From Affinundibacterium seohonense (GTDB taxonomy: Bacteria; Pseudomonadota; Gammaproteobacteria; Burkholderiales; Burkholderiaceae_D): a DNA stretch of 64,000 nucleotides. The notes beneath the pieces were generated by a model. That model saw only the letters and a program-made list of their open reading frames with translations. It was not told where the DNA came from and did not search any database. The translations under genes and the position numbers were made by a program. Location: the NCBI RefSeq assembly GCF_014284305.1, contig NZ_JACOFW010000011.1, forward strand, positions 62,001-126,000, read 5' to 3'. Positions 7,768 through 15,131 of this stretch are shown one piece after another. Position 1 is the first letter of the stretch, and every line of letters begins with the position of its first letter.

Positions 7768-9456
7768 TTAAGTCCTGTCGATCGTCGTGTTTGCTGGTGC
7801 TCGGAACCAGCCTTCTTTTGGCACTACTTTTTCCTTTTCAGGATCAGCCAAGTAATGTGGTGACATAATTTGCACATTGTATTCGTTAAAAACATCTTGA
7901 ATATTTGCGTGCAACTGACTCATCACTTCTGCACGTGGTATCGGGTCACCCGGCACCGCCTGACAAATTAGCAGATATTCTGGATAAAAGTCGGAGAGTG
8001 CGGTTTGAAATACTTTGGGTGCTGGCGTACTCAGGACACTGTCGGTACGGCGCGCCGCTTCGATCAACATGGCTTCCACTTGACGCCAAGGGGTGTCATA
8101 GCCGATTGTCACCTTGGTGTCGACGACAAAGCCAGGGCCTTCGACCGCGCGTGAATAATTCTTGGTGACATTGCCAAGTACTAAAGCGTTGGGCAGCGTG
8201 ATTTCTAAACCCATGCCATTGCGCAGTCGTGTGGTGAACATGCCGAGATCGGTGATTGTGCCTTCATGTCCATTCACATGGATGAATTCGCCTCGACGAT
8301 AAATTCTTGAGTAAGTCAGGATCAATCCACTTGCGGCTTGTGCTATCAGACTAGAGGCACCAAGCGAAATCATCAGACCGACTAAGACCGAAACACCTTT
8401 AAAGGCCTCGGTACCCGAGCCTGGTAAATATGGATAGGCCATGGTTAAGGCAAATAGCCAGATCGCCACTTTAACAATGCGTCGGGTTGGTGCGACGACG
8501 TCGGCAGCTAACCAGCTGACTGTTAAGCTACCATTTTCAATGCGGTCAAAAAGCGCATTGAAGGCTTGTACCACCAGTTTAGCCAAAAAGAAAATGACAC
8601 AGGCGGTAAATAAATCCGGGATGGCTTTTAGCATCGCGCCACTGATACTGGCGATGATGCCGACTAAATAGGTGTTTAATTGCTCGCCTAATGGCCGGGT
8701 AAAGGGAAACTGAGAGAGGCAAAAGCTTAGCCATTCATAGGTCATCAAGAAAATAATGAGCCAGGAAAACCATTGTAGAAGTTTTCGCAGTCCGCTTTGT
8801 ATATGGTCTCGACGGATTAATTTCGCTTGAACTAATTGATGTTCATCGAGTTTTTCACGAGCGAAGGACAGGGTTTGTGCGATAACAAAGCGTCTGGCTT
8901 TCAACAATAGCCAAAGTAAACTTACAAAAACCAGACTTGCCAAACCGGTATACGCGCTGGCACGCAGCATTCCTTCGAGACTGCGCCCTTCTTGGGTTTC
9001 CTTTATCACTAAGTTGATATGGTTGAGCGCTTGGGCGCTGATGCTGTCTAGGGTTTCTTGTTGATAGGGGTCAATATCATCGGGTGCGATATAAAAGCTA
9101 CCAGCGCCATCGATTTGAATTAATTTACCAGGCGGCATATCGACGACACTAACTTTGTGCGGCCCATTGCCACTCAGTTGCTGGGTGATGCGACGTTGCG
9201 CTCGCACGACTCGTTCTTCGGGTTCGATACCCAGAACGGTGCCACGAAAGCTGACGATGTCACGGTTGAGAATAATCAGATGGGCTTCTTTGTTGAGTGC
9301 TTTTAACGCTGGTGCCGTCGCGGTCGCAGTTGTTTGTGTTGTAAAGGCTAAACTGGTAGGGGATAGGCTGAACAGAAATACACTCAACAAGCTCATGCAC
9401 AATAGTTTGATATGTTCGCGCATTGTTAAGAGTGGTAATTTTTGATTGGTGGGCAT
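7768..9456 (-). CDS. MscS-family mechanosensitive ion channel with signal peptide
   Basis: A 562-residue membrane protein. The hydrophobic start (MREHIKLLCMSLLSVFLFSLSP) looks like a signal peptide, followed by a periplasmic domain of about 130 residues, then four or five membrane helices. The pore-lining helix and beta domain are clear: VLVGLMISLGASSLIAQAASG, the RRGEFIHVNGHEGTITDLGMF strand segment, and a C-terminal alpha/beta domain. MscS channels open under membrane tension to release solutes during osmotic downshock; the larger periplasmic-domain members may be tuned differently. ATG 9456 is the longest start; ATG 9423, which begins the signal peptide directly, is a real alternative. Confidence 0.88.
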   Translation of the reverse strand: MPTNQKLPLLTMREHIKLLCMSLLSVFLFSLSPTSLAFTTQTTATATAPALKALNKEAHLIILNRDIVSFRGTVLGIEPEERVVRAQRRITQQLSGNGPHKVSVVDMPPGKLIQIDGAGSFYIAPDDIDPYQQETLDSISAQALNHINLVIKETQEGRSLEGMLRASAYTGLASLVFVSLLWLLLKARRFVIAQTLSFAREKLDEHQLVQAKLIRRDHIQSGLRKLLQWFSWLIIFLMTYEWLSFCLSQFPFTRPLGEQLNTYLVGIIASISGAMLKAIPDLFTACVIFFLAKLVVQAFNALFDRIENGSLTVSWLAADVVAPTRRIVKVAIWLFALTMAYPYLPGSGTEAFKGVSVLVGLMISLGASSLIAQAASGLILTYSRIYRRGEFIHVNGHEGTITDLGMFTTRLRNGMGLEITLPNALVLGNVTKNYSRAVEGPGFVVDTKVTIGYDTPWRQVEAMLIEAARRTDSVLSTPAPKVFQTALSDFYPEYLLICQAVPGDPIPRAEVMSQLHANIQDVFNEYNVQIMSPHYLADPEKEKVVPKEGWFRAPANTTIDRT

Positions 9457-9602
9457 ATGCAGGAATGATCGCGGTGAGGGAAACGGAGATGTTGCTTAAA
9501 TCACGGCTAAGCTTAGGAGAATTAGCGGAGGCACGCAACAATTCAATGTGTTTAAAAGTTTCGAATATTGGTCTGATTGGATTGTTGTCTAGTATACGGA
9601 TT

Positions 9603-9630
9603 TTGCAACTCAATTGCATTCAGGCATAAT
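9603..9630 (+). promoter_or_regulatory. Candidate promoter of the zur-like gene
   Basis: A -35-like TTGCAA (9603-9608), a 16-base spacer and a -10-like CATAAT (9625-9630), placing transcription start about 20 bases before the ATG at 9656. The -35 hexamer overlaps the palindrome at 9604-9618, which would suit autorepression. By eye only. Confidence 0.45.
9604..9618. promoter_or_regulatory. Candidate Zur operator, copy 1 (upstream of the regulator gene)
   Basis: Palindrome TGCAACTCAATTGCA, that is TGCAA and TTGCA arms around a 5-base centre. A nearly identical 15-mer lies at 12135-12149 before the ZnuD-like unit. Two copies at the two ends of a zinc locus next to a Zur-like gene suggest the operator (inference). 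Confidence 0.5.
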
Positions 9631-9655
9631 ATAGCTTTCCCCGTTTGTCTATGCT

Positions 9656-10177
9656 ATGAAAAATCAGCACAAAACCTCTGAAACCCCAGCACCTGATAGC
9701 TCAGGTCAGGAATTAGCTGAAGCCAAATTGCGGCAAGCGGAAGTGCGGGTCACGCAAGCCCGTTTAGAAGTCCTGACGGTGCTATTAAGCAAACAGCGCG
9801 CGATGTCGCATAACGAGATGCAAGACGCGCTGCCGGCGATGGATAGAGTCACTTTGTATCGGGCGCTAGATTGCTTGGCAGAGGCTGGCCTGGCACATAA
9901 GATTACCGGTGATGATCGCGTGTTTCGCTTTAGTACTGGCAGTGAAGTCCAGCAATCCGCTGACCTCAAGCAAGCTTTGATGCCGCCGCAGCACCAGCAT
10001 GGACACTTCCAATGCACGCGATGCGCGAAAGTGTTTTGCTTGGAGCAGCCCAATGCGGCCAATACTTTGCGCGATCAATTGCAAGCAACCTTGGCATCGA
10101 CGGCTTTGAAGGGTTTTCAAAGTCATGACATCGAAGTCACGATTAAGGGCTGGTGCGATCATTGTAATCAAGCTTAA
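9656..10177 (+). CDS. zur: Fur-family regulator, Zur-like zinc uptake repressor
   Basis: A 173-residue Fur-superfamily protein. The winged helix covers about residues 25-100 (RVTQARLEVLTVLLSKQRAMSHNEMQ, MDRVTLYRALDCLAEAGLAHKI), and the dimerisation/metal half has HQHGHFQCTRCAKVFCLEQ and a terminal CDHCNQA. The two CxxC pairs would bind the structural zinc. Fur-family members sense Fe, Zn, Mn or peroxide; the Zur reading rests on the adjacent COG0523 GTPase 37 bases downstream and the ZnuD-like receptor further on. The first 25 residues are a variable hydrophilic extension. The preceding palindrome overlapping the likely -35 box suggests autoregulation. Confidence 0.85.
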   Translation: MKNQHKTSETPAPDSSGQELAEAKLRQAEVRVTQARLEVLTVLLSKQRAMSHNEMQDALPAMDRVTLYRALDCLAEAGLAHKITGDDRVFRFSTGSEVQQSADLKQALMPPQHQHGHFQCTRCAKVFCLEQPNAANTLRDQLQATLASTALKGFQSHDIEVTIKGWCDHCNQA

Positions 10178-10214
10178 TTTTACCGATTAAAAAACCATTA
10201 GAAGAATTCATACC

Positions 10215-11291
10215 ATGGCACTTATCCCCACCACGATTTTGACTGGCTTCCTCGGTGCTGGCAAAACGACTTTATTGAATCGTATTCTGCAAGAGCAACA
10301 TGGCTATAAGATTGCCGTTATCGAAAATGAATTTGGGCAGGAAAATATCGATAACGAGATCTTGGTGCAGGACAGTAACGAGCAGATTATCGAAATGAAC
10401 AACGGCTGTATTTGCTGCACCGTACGGGGTGATCTGATTGTGGCCTTAAATACGTTGATGCAGAAAAAGCAAGCGGGAGAATTGCAGTTTGACCGCGTCA
10501 TTATTGAGACCACGGGTTTGGCGAACCCAGGGCCGGTAGCGCAAACTTTCTTTGTGGATGAAGAAGTCGGTTTGCATTACATGCTAGATGCGGTCGTAAC
10601 GGTGGTCGATGCCAAGCACGGCATGATGCAACTAGATGAACATGAAGAGGCGCAGCGTCAAGTTGGTTTCGCTGACAAGATTTTATTGTCGAAAGCCGAT
10701 CTGGTTAGCGCAGAGGAGGTTACAGCACTAAAGAACCGTTTAGTCAGAATCAATCCTCGCGCTGCCATTTGTGCTGTCGATTTTGGTCAGGTCGCGATTG
10801 CCGAAGTCTTGGATCTCAAAGGCTTTAATCTGAATGCTAAATTGGATCTGGATCCTGACTTCTTGCTAGCCGAACAGCACGACCATGAGCACGACCATTG
10901 TGATGCTGATTGCGGACATGAGCACGAGCATAAGCATGATCACGAGCACGAACACAAGCACGGTAGCCACAATCATCATCATGCGCATCATAGCGATGAT
11001 ATTGCTGCTTTCGTGTTTAAGTCCACGCGTCCCTTTAATACCGAAAAGCTCGACTATTTCTTAGGTGGCTTAGTGCAAGTTTATGGTCCACGCATGCTGC
11101 GCTATAAGGGAGTGTTGTATATGGAACACGCAGATCGTAAAGTTATTTTCCAGGGCGTGCACCAAATTATGGGCACCGACATAGGAGGAAAATGGGGCGA
11201 CGATGAAACCAAAGAAAGCAAAATGGTGTTTATTGGTAAAAATTTACCAAAAGAGATTTTTATTCAAGGTTTAGAGCAATGTATGGTATAA
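10215..11291 (+). CDS. COG0523 (CobW/ZigA-type) GTPase, putative zinc metallochaperone
   Basis: A G3E-family GTPase of 358 residues. The P-loop GFLGAGKTTLLN is at residues 12-23, the family metal site NNGCICCTVRGD at about 65-76 (CxCC), then IIETTGLANPGPV, and the base-recognition motif SKAD. A long His/Asp/Glu-rich linker (about residues 221-262) precedes the CobW C-terminal domain (STRPFNTEKLDYFL). COG0523 proteins of this kind deliver zinc to client enzymes under scarcity, and the His-rich stretch is a typical zinc store. It follows the Zur-like gene by 37 bases and very likely shares its transcript. A cobalamin role is unlikely because no cobalt or B12 synthesis gene is near. Confidence 0.9.
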   Translation: MALIPTTILTGFLGAGKTTLLNRILQEQHGYKIAVIENEFGQENIDNEILVQDSNEQIIEMNNGCICCTVRGDLIVALNTLMQKKQAGELQFDRVIIETTGLANPGPVAQTFFVDEEVGLHYMLDAVVTVVDAKHGMMQLDEHEEAQRQVGFADKILLSKADLVSAEEVTALKNRLVRINPRAAICAVDFGQVAIAEVLDLKGFNLNAKLDLDPDFLLAEQHDHEHDHCDADCGHEHEHKHDHEHEHKHGSHNHHHAHHSDDIAAFVFKSTRPFNTEKLDYFLGGLVQVYGPRMLRYKGVLYMEHADRKVIFQGVHQIMGTDIGGKWGDDETKESKMVFIGKNLPKEIFIQGLEQCMV

Positions 11292-11294
11292 ACT

Positions 11295-11351
11295 AGCGCC
11301 CTATTGAATTGCATCACATGATATTTTTGTGGCAATTGAATAGAGGGCGCT
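11295..11351. terminator. Large imperfect hairpin after the cobW-type gene
   Basis: Arms of 18 and 20 bases (11295-11312 and 11332-11351) pair with one mismatch and a 2-base bulge; both ends carry AGCGCCC/GGGCGCT. It begins three bases after the gene's stop codon, so termination is the likely role, but there is no T-run on the right. Confidence 0.5.
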
Positions 11352-11384
11352 TCCAATAAGTCAAAATTCTAAGCTAGGCTAGGC

Positions 11385-11444
11385 GCGGAAAAAATTTTAG
11401 CCCGCTGCATATGCTTGATATGTAAGGGATAAAATTTTTTCCGC
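11385..11444. other. Perfect 15-bp inverted repeat with nested inner hairpin, between cobW-type gene and dksA
   Basis: Arms GCGGAAAAAATTTTA (11385-11399) and TAAAATTTTTTCCGC (11430-11444) flank a 30-base centre that itself has CCC/GGG and CATAT/ATATG pairs. The whole could fold as one 60-base rod. It could be a second terminator, a small RNA end or the dksA leader; the sequence does not decide. The 11292-11613 gap holds no gene. Confidence 0.5.
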
Positions 11445-11613
11445 AACAACGTATAGCGACGAAGTTTGGATTATTTGAGGTGCACTAGATTTGAATGCGG
11501 AACAAGCACGCTATATACTTGTCCTTGAGGGGAAGTGCGGGGATAACATTCCAATAAGAAGAGTGTTCGAACGCACTTGCGTATATTAACCTGTTGTATC
11601 GAAAGTAATCGAA

Positions 11614-12069
11614 GTGGCAACTAAATCATCTAAATCAACGGCACCAGCTAGTGCACCTGCAGCTCTCCTCACCGAAGAAGAAATTGTGAAGATGGGTGAG
11701 AAGGACTACATGAATGACGCGCAATTGGCGTTTTTCAAAGCCCGTCTGCAACAACTTGAAAAAGATTTGTTGAAGAATGCCGACGAAACGACCGAGCATT
11801 TGCGTGAAACGGTATTAGTACCAGATCCAGCAGATCGCGCGACCATCGAAGAAGAACATTCTCTAGAGTTGCGTACCCGTGACCGCGAGCGCAAGTTACT
11901 GCGCAAAGTGCAGCAATCGATTGCTGCAATTGACGCTGGTGAATATGGTTGGTGCGAAGAAACTGGCGAGCCTATTGGCGTACCACGTTTGATGGCACGA
12001 CCAACAGCGACTCTGTCCTTAGAGGCACAGCAGCGTCGTGAATTGAAGCAGAAGCTGTACGGCGACTAA
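11614..12069 (+). CDS. dksA: RNA polymerase-binding transcription factor DksA, zinc finger degenerate
   Basis: DksA enters the secondary channel of RNA polymerase and, with ppGpp, represses rRNA promoters and activates amino-acid genes. The coiled coil is recognisable (MNDAQLAFFKARLQQLEKDLL, then PDPADRATIEEEHSLELRTRDRE with the tip Asp-x-x-Asp-x-Ala). The zinc-finger region reads GWCEETGEPIGVPRLMARPTATLSLEAQ: only Cys114 of the four cysteines of E. coli DksA remains, the others being Thr, Ser and Ala. Such a protein should fold without zinc. From recall this is common among Burkholderiales DksA proteins, so it is probably lineage-typical. The start is GTG with a weak ribosome binding site. 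It sits inside the zinc locus. Confidence 0.93.
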   Translation: MATKSSKSTAPASAPAALLTEEEIVKMGEKDYMNDAQLAFFKARLQQLEKDLLKNADETTEHLRETVLVPDPADRATIEEEHSLELRTRDRERKLLRKVQQSIAAIDAGEYGWCEETGEPIGVPRLMARPTATLSLEAQQRRELKQKLYGD

Positions 12070-12090
12070 GTTAGTATAGTTTTACACTTA

Positions 12091-12121
12091 AAAAATGCGC
12101 AGTCATATCCTGCGCATTTTT
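12091..12121 (+). terminator. Rho-independent terminator of dksA
   Basis: A 12-bp stem AAAAATGCGCAG / CTGCGCATTTTT with a 7-nt loop and a T-run, 22 bases after the dksA stop. Classic form. Confidence 0.92.
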
Positions 12122-12134
12122 TATGAGAGATTAC

Positions 12135-12149
12135 TGCAACTTTGTTGCA
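12135..12149. promoter_or_regulatory. Candidate Zur operator, copy 2 (upstream of the exported protein/ZnuD unit)
   Basis: Palindrome TGCAACTTTGTTGCA with perfect 6-base arms around TTT, matching the copy at 9604-9618 at 12 of 15 positions. It lies just after the dksA terminator and about 105 bases before the next gene. Confidence 0.5.
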
Positions 12150-12254
12150 CCTATTCGATCATAGTGACTTCGGGCTTGTTACTACTACTTACTGATACTA
12201 GCCTGTGCTTTACATTGGTGGTCGCTTGTCATTTACGAAAAAAACAAATTAAGC

Positions 12255-12632
12255 ATGTCGAATCGCTTGTTTCACAATAGACGTTTGAAAGCCATTGTCC
12301 TGTTGGGGACGATGTTGCTAGTTCTATTGTCGGCGCAATGGCTAGGTTTTGCCCACAGGATGTCACATATCTCGACCATATCCGGTGAGGTCATGAGCCT
12401 GGCATCCGATGGCGAAAATTATCTGGGAATTCAAAAACTTCAAAATTCGACAGAATCTAGTATTCATTCCTGTATTTTGTTTGATGCAGCGAGTATTGCT
12501 GATGGCTTGCAGCATACTTTTGCCTTGGTAGTTCCGACTGTAATCGTCGCACTGCCGCGCGAGCAAGTGAGGCTCATTCCTTGGTTTGCTTCACTACGAA
12601 TTTACTTTTTAAGTCGCGCTCCCCCATTCTGA
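12255..12632 (+). CDS. Small membrane or exported protein of unknown function, upstream of the zinc receptor
   Basis: A 125-residue protein with one N-terminal hydrophobic segment (IVLLGTMLLVLLSAQWLGFA) that can be a signal anchor. After it come possible metal ligands, HRMSH at about 34-38 and SIHSC at about 69-73, and a second hydrophobic stretch (FALVVPTVIVAL). I do not recognise a named family; there is a loose resemblance to small DUF2946-type proteins that accompany metal receptors. It ends 104 bases before the ZnuD-like receptor and lies after the candidate Zur site, so an accessory role in zinc uptake is a guess from context. Confidence 0.65.
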   Translation: MSNRLFHNRRLKAIVLLGTMLLVLLSAQWLGFAHRMSHISTISGEVMSLASDGENYLGIQKLQNSTESSIHSCILFDAASIADGLQHTFALVVPTVIVALPREQVRLIPWFASLRIYFLSRAPPF

Positions 12633-12735
12633 AAAAACATCTTAGCTAAGTCTGACTTGATTGCCAGACGCTGTACGATCATTCATTGATGCCGTTCGCT
12701 CGGCCTCTTCTGCTATTTGTTTTTCAGGAACTCCT

Positions 12736-14733
12736 ATGTCTTTACAAAGAACATTGTTAGCTGCCGCTATTTGTGCAGCATTTACGCCATTCACTGCACA
12801 TGCGCAGTCTTCTGCTACCACGGTGACTGTTTCTGCCAATCCTTTGGGCAAGGAGGAGAGTATGCAGATTTTAAGTCCAACCAAAATTTTGTCGGGCTCG
12901 GAATTGCGCTCCAAGATTGGTAGCTCTTTGGGTGAAACCTTGGGTGGTGAACTTGGGGTGAGTGCTTCAGGTTTTGGTGCTGGTGCCTCGCGTCCAATTA
13001 TTCGGGGTTTGGAGGGGCCGCGGGTTAAAATCTTACAAAACGGAATGGCGGTAGCCGATGTGTCGGGTCTATCAAATGATCATGCTGTTGCCAGCGAAAC
13101 CGCCAGTTCTCAACAGATAGAAATCTTACGCGGTCCCGCTGCCTTGCTTTACGGTAGTGGTGCGATTGGCGGATTGGTGAATGTGGTTGATGGCCGCATT
13201 CCAACCACTTTGAGCAAGCAGCTTAATGGTGAGATGGAATTGAAATATGTGGGCGTGAACGCAGAAAAGAGTGCTTCCTTTTTCCTCGATGGTTCGATTG
13301 ACGAGATTGCTTTGCACTTAGACGGTAATAGTCGCAATACCAGCGATTATAAGATCCCAGGTTATGGCAGTGCCTACGGTAATGGTGAAGTTAAAGGTCG
13401 TTTGCCGAATAGCTTTACACATGAACATAGCTTGGGTTTTGGCGCAACTTTAGTCAAAGCTTGGGGACACATCGGTGCCTCGATACAAACGATGGCAGAT
13501 CGTTACGGCATTCCAACCGAAGAAATGTCTTACATTGATCTCGACCAAACTCGTTTTGATATTGACGCTGCGGTGTTTAAACCTTTTCTAGTGTTTGACA
13601 CCCTAAAATTTAAATTGGGATCAACTGACTATAAGCACACGGAAAAGTTGCAAGATGGCACACCCGCTACGGATTTTAAAAATCGAAATCTAGAGACGCG
13701 CACCAGTTTGTCACACACGAACTGGCAAGGGTGGGAGGGGAGTATCGGTGTACAAACGGAAAATACCAATTTCTCTGCATTGTCTGCAGAAACGGGTCGT
13801 GCTGATACCGTGCCGACTACCCGCAGTACCTCCAATGCGATTTTTTTGGTCGAACAAAAGAATTTTGGCGAAGTGACTTTCAGTGGTGGCGGACGTTTTG
13901 AAACCGTAAAACGTCAGCCGCAAGCCAGTTTCAATTTACCTGATCGGCAATTCAATTTGCATTCATTTTCTGTGGGCGCACTCATTCCAGTCGCCAAAGG
14001 GTATGCCATTGTCAGCAGTCTATCGACAGCACAGCGGGCGCCAACCACTGAAGAACTGTATTCAAATGGGCCGCATGAATCAACTTTGACTTTTGATATT
14101 GGTAACAATCACTTGTTACGTGAAAAATCACGCAATCTGGAATTGAGTGTACAAAAGACTTCAGGCTTAATTCATTGGAAGATCAATGGTTTTATCAATG
14201 AGGTTGATAACTACGTTTATGGCGAAATTGATGGTTTGCGTGTAAATGAAGAAGGTGAACACGATCTTGAAGGCGAGTTTACTCAACGGTTTTGGAAACA
14301 AGCCGCTGCCACTGTTCGCGGCGGAGAAGCAGAGATCGCTTATAACCAATTTGGTGAAGGGTTTTCTGCCCGTGGTTTTGCTGATACTTCTCGCGGCACC
14401 TTAAAGCAACGTGGAAATTTGCCTTTGCAGGCGGCCAATCGGGTCGGAATCGATTTGTCCTATCGTAGTGGCGCCTGGCGCAACACCGTGAGTGTGTTAC
14501 ACGCACAAAAACAAGACCGCTTGGCTGCATCAGAAACCTATGCGACACCTGCGTTTACAAAAGTGGATGTGAATGTGACTTATACTCACCCATACATGAA
14601 TGCGCAGTTAACCTGGTTTGCACAAGTAAAGAACTTATTGAACCAAGACATCCGATTAGCGACTTCTGTTTTAAAGGAAACCGTACCGCAGCCAATGCGT
14701 GGTTTCATTTGCGGCGTTCGAGTTAATTTCTGA
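12736..14733 (+). CDS. TonB-dependent outer-membrane receptor, ZnuD-like (zinc)
   Basis: A 665-residue receptor with a signal peptide (MSLQRTLLAAAICAAFTPF, cleavage after AHA), a plug domain, and a beta-barrel ending in the aromatic GVRVNF. The plug carries ASRPIIRGLEGPRVKILQNG and SNDHAVASE, and the barrel has TEELYSNGPHESTLTFDIG and NLELSV, all matching the Neisseria ZnuD-type zinc receptor. Nearness to a Zur-like gene supports zinc. The frame is open to 12661, but AGGAA six bases before ATG 12736 and the signal peptide fix the start. No TonB, ExbB or ExbD gene lies in the window. Confidence 0.88.
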   Translation: MSLQRTLLAAAICAAFTPFTAHAQSSATTVTVSANPLGKEESMQILSPTKILSGSELRSKIGSSLGETLGGELGVSASGFGAGASRPIIRGLEGPRVKILQNGMAVADVSGLSNDHAVASETASSQQIEILRGPAALLYGSGAIGGLVNVVDGRIPTTLSKQLNGEMELKYVGVNAEKSASFFLDGSIDEIALHLDGNSRNTSDYKIPGYGSAYGNGEVKGRLPNSFTHEHSLGFGATLVKAWGHIGASIQTMADRYGIPTEEMSYIDLDQTRFDIDAAVFKPFLVFDTLKFKLGSTDYKHTEKLQDGTPATDFKNRNLETRTSLSHTNWQGWEGSIGVQTENTNFSALSAETGRADTVPTTRSTSNAIFLVEQKNFGEVTFSGGGRFETVKRQPQASFNLPDRQFNLHSFSVGALIPVAKGYAIVSSLSTAQRAPTTEELYSNGPHESTLTFDIGNNHLLREKSRNLELSVQKTSGLIHWKINGFINEVDNYVYGEIDGLRVNEEGEHDLEGEFTQRFWKQAAATVRGGEAEIAYNQFGEGFSARGFADTSRGTLKQRGNLPLQAANRVGIDLSYRSGAWRNTVSVLHAQKQDRLAASETYATPAFTKVDVNVTYTHPYMNAQLTWFAQVKNLLNQDIRLATSVLKETVPQPMRGFICGVRVNF

Positions 14734-14749
14734 TTTTTGAAATCCGTTG

Positions 14750-14795
14750 TTTGCTCTGAGAAAAAATGAGAGATGATCGTTTTTCTTGGAGCAAA
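14750..14795 (+). terminator. Probable terminator of the ZnuD-like receptor gene
   Basis: Imperfect 16-bp stem (14750-14765 with 14780-14795, two mismatches) holding an A-run and a T-run, 16 bases after the stop. Reasonable but not ideal. Confidence 0.55.
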
Positions 14796-14839
14796 CGCAA
14801 ATTTATGTGAAATAAATGTGCTTTAGTCGTGATTCACAT

Positions 14840-15018
14840 CCGGCATTTCGGAGACTTCGGCGTATACTTATAACATTAAGATTTGTATATGAGAAGTGCA
14901 AAATTGTCGATATCAGACGGATTCGTAACTCGTAAGGTTGTAGTAGTTTATTAACGATAGTATTTTTATAAACGTTGTAAGTCGGCAAAATTTCGAAATT
15001 TCGGTCTATACTTCATAT
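14840..15018. repeat. Two diverged copies of an about 35-base element in an AT-rich leader
   Basis: The stretches 14840-14874 and 14982-15018 share the order CGGCA, ATTTCG, TTTCGG or CTTCGG, then (T)ATACTT and an AT-rich end. They are about 140 bases apart, in the 398-base gap before the STAS protein gene, which holds no gene I can support. They could be repeated promoter or regulator sites. Confidence 0.35.
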
Positions 15019-15046
15019 TTGAAACTTTATTTGATTTAGATATATT
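15019..15046 (+). promoter_or_regulatory. Candidate promoter of the STAS protein gene
   Basis: TTGAAA (15019-15024), 16-base spacer, TATATT (15041-15046), each one mismatch from the sigma-70 consensus. It would leave a leader of about 80 bases before the GTG start at 15132. Confidence 0.45.
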
Positions 15047-15131
15047 TAATCGGTTCGCTGTATTATGTGCAGTATCGTGTTTACATGAACTGAAATGGTT
15101 TTTTACTTTTTTAATCATTCGTTAGGTTGCC

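Noticed and set aside
10877-10996. Repeat-like DNA in the cobW-type gene
   Set aside because: It encodes the His/Asp/Glu-rich metal-binding linker, a normal feature of the protein, not a DNA repeat element.
12095-12280. A 61-codon rightward frame between dksA and the exported protein gene
   Set aside because: It begins inside the dksA terminator stem, has no ribosome binding site and overlaps the real gene start at 12255.
14803-14988. A 61-codon leftward frame in the leader of the STAS gene
   Set aside because: AT-rich composition, no ribosome binding site, and it lies across the repeated promoter-like element.
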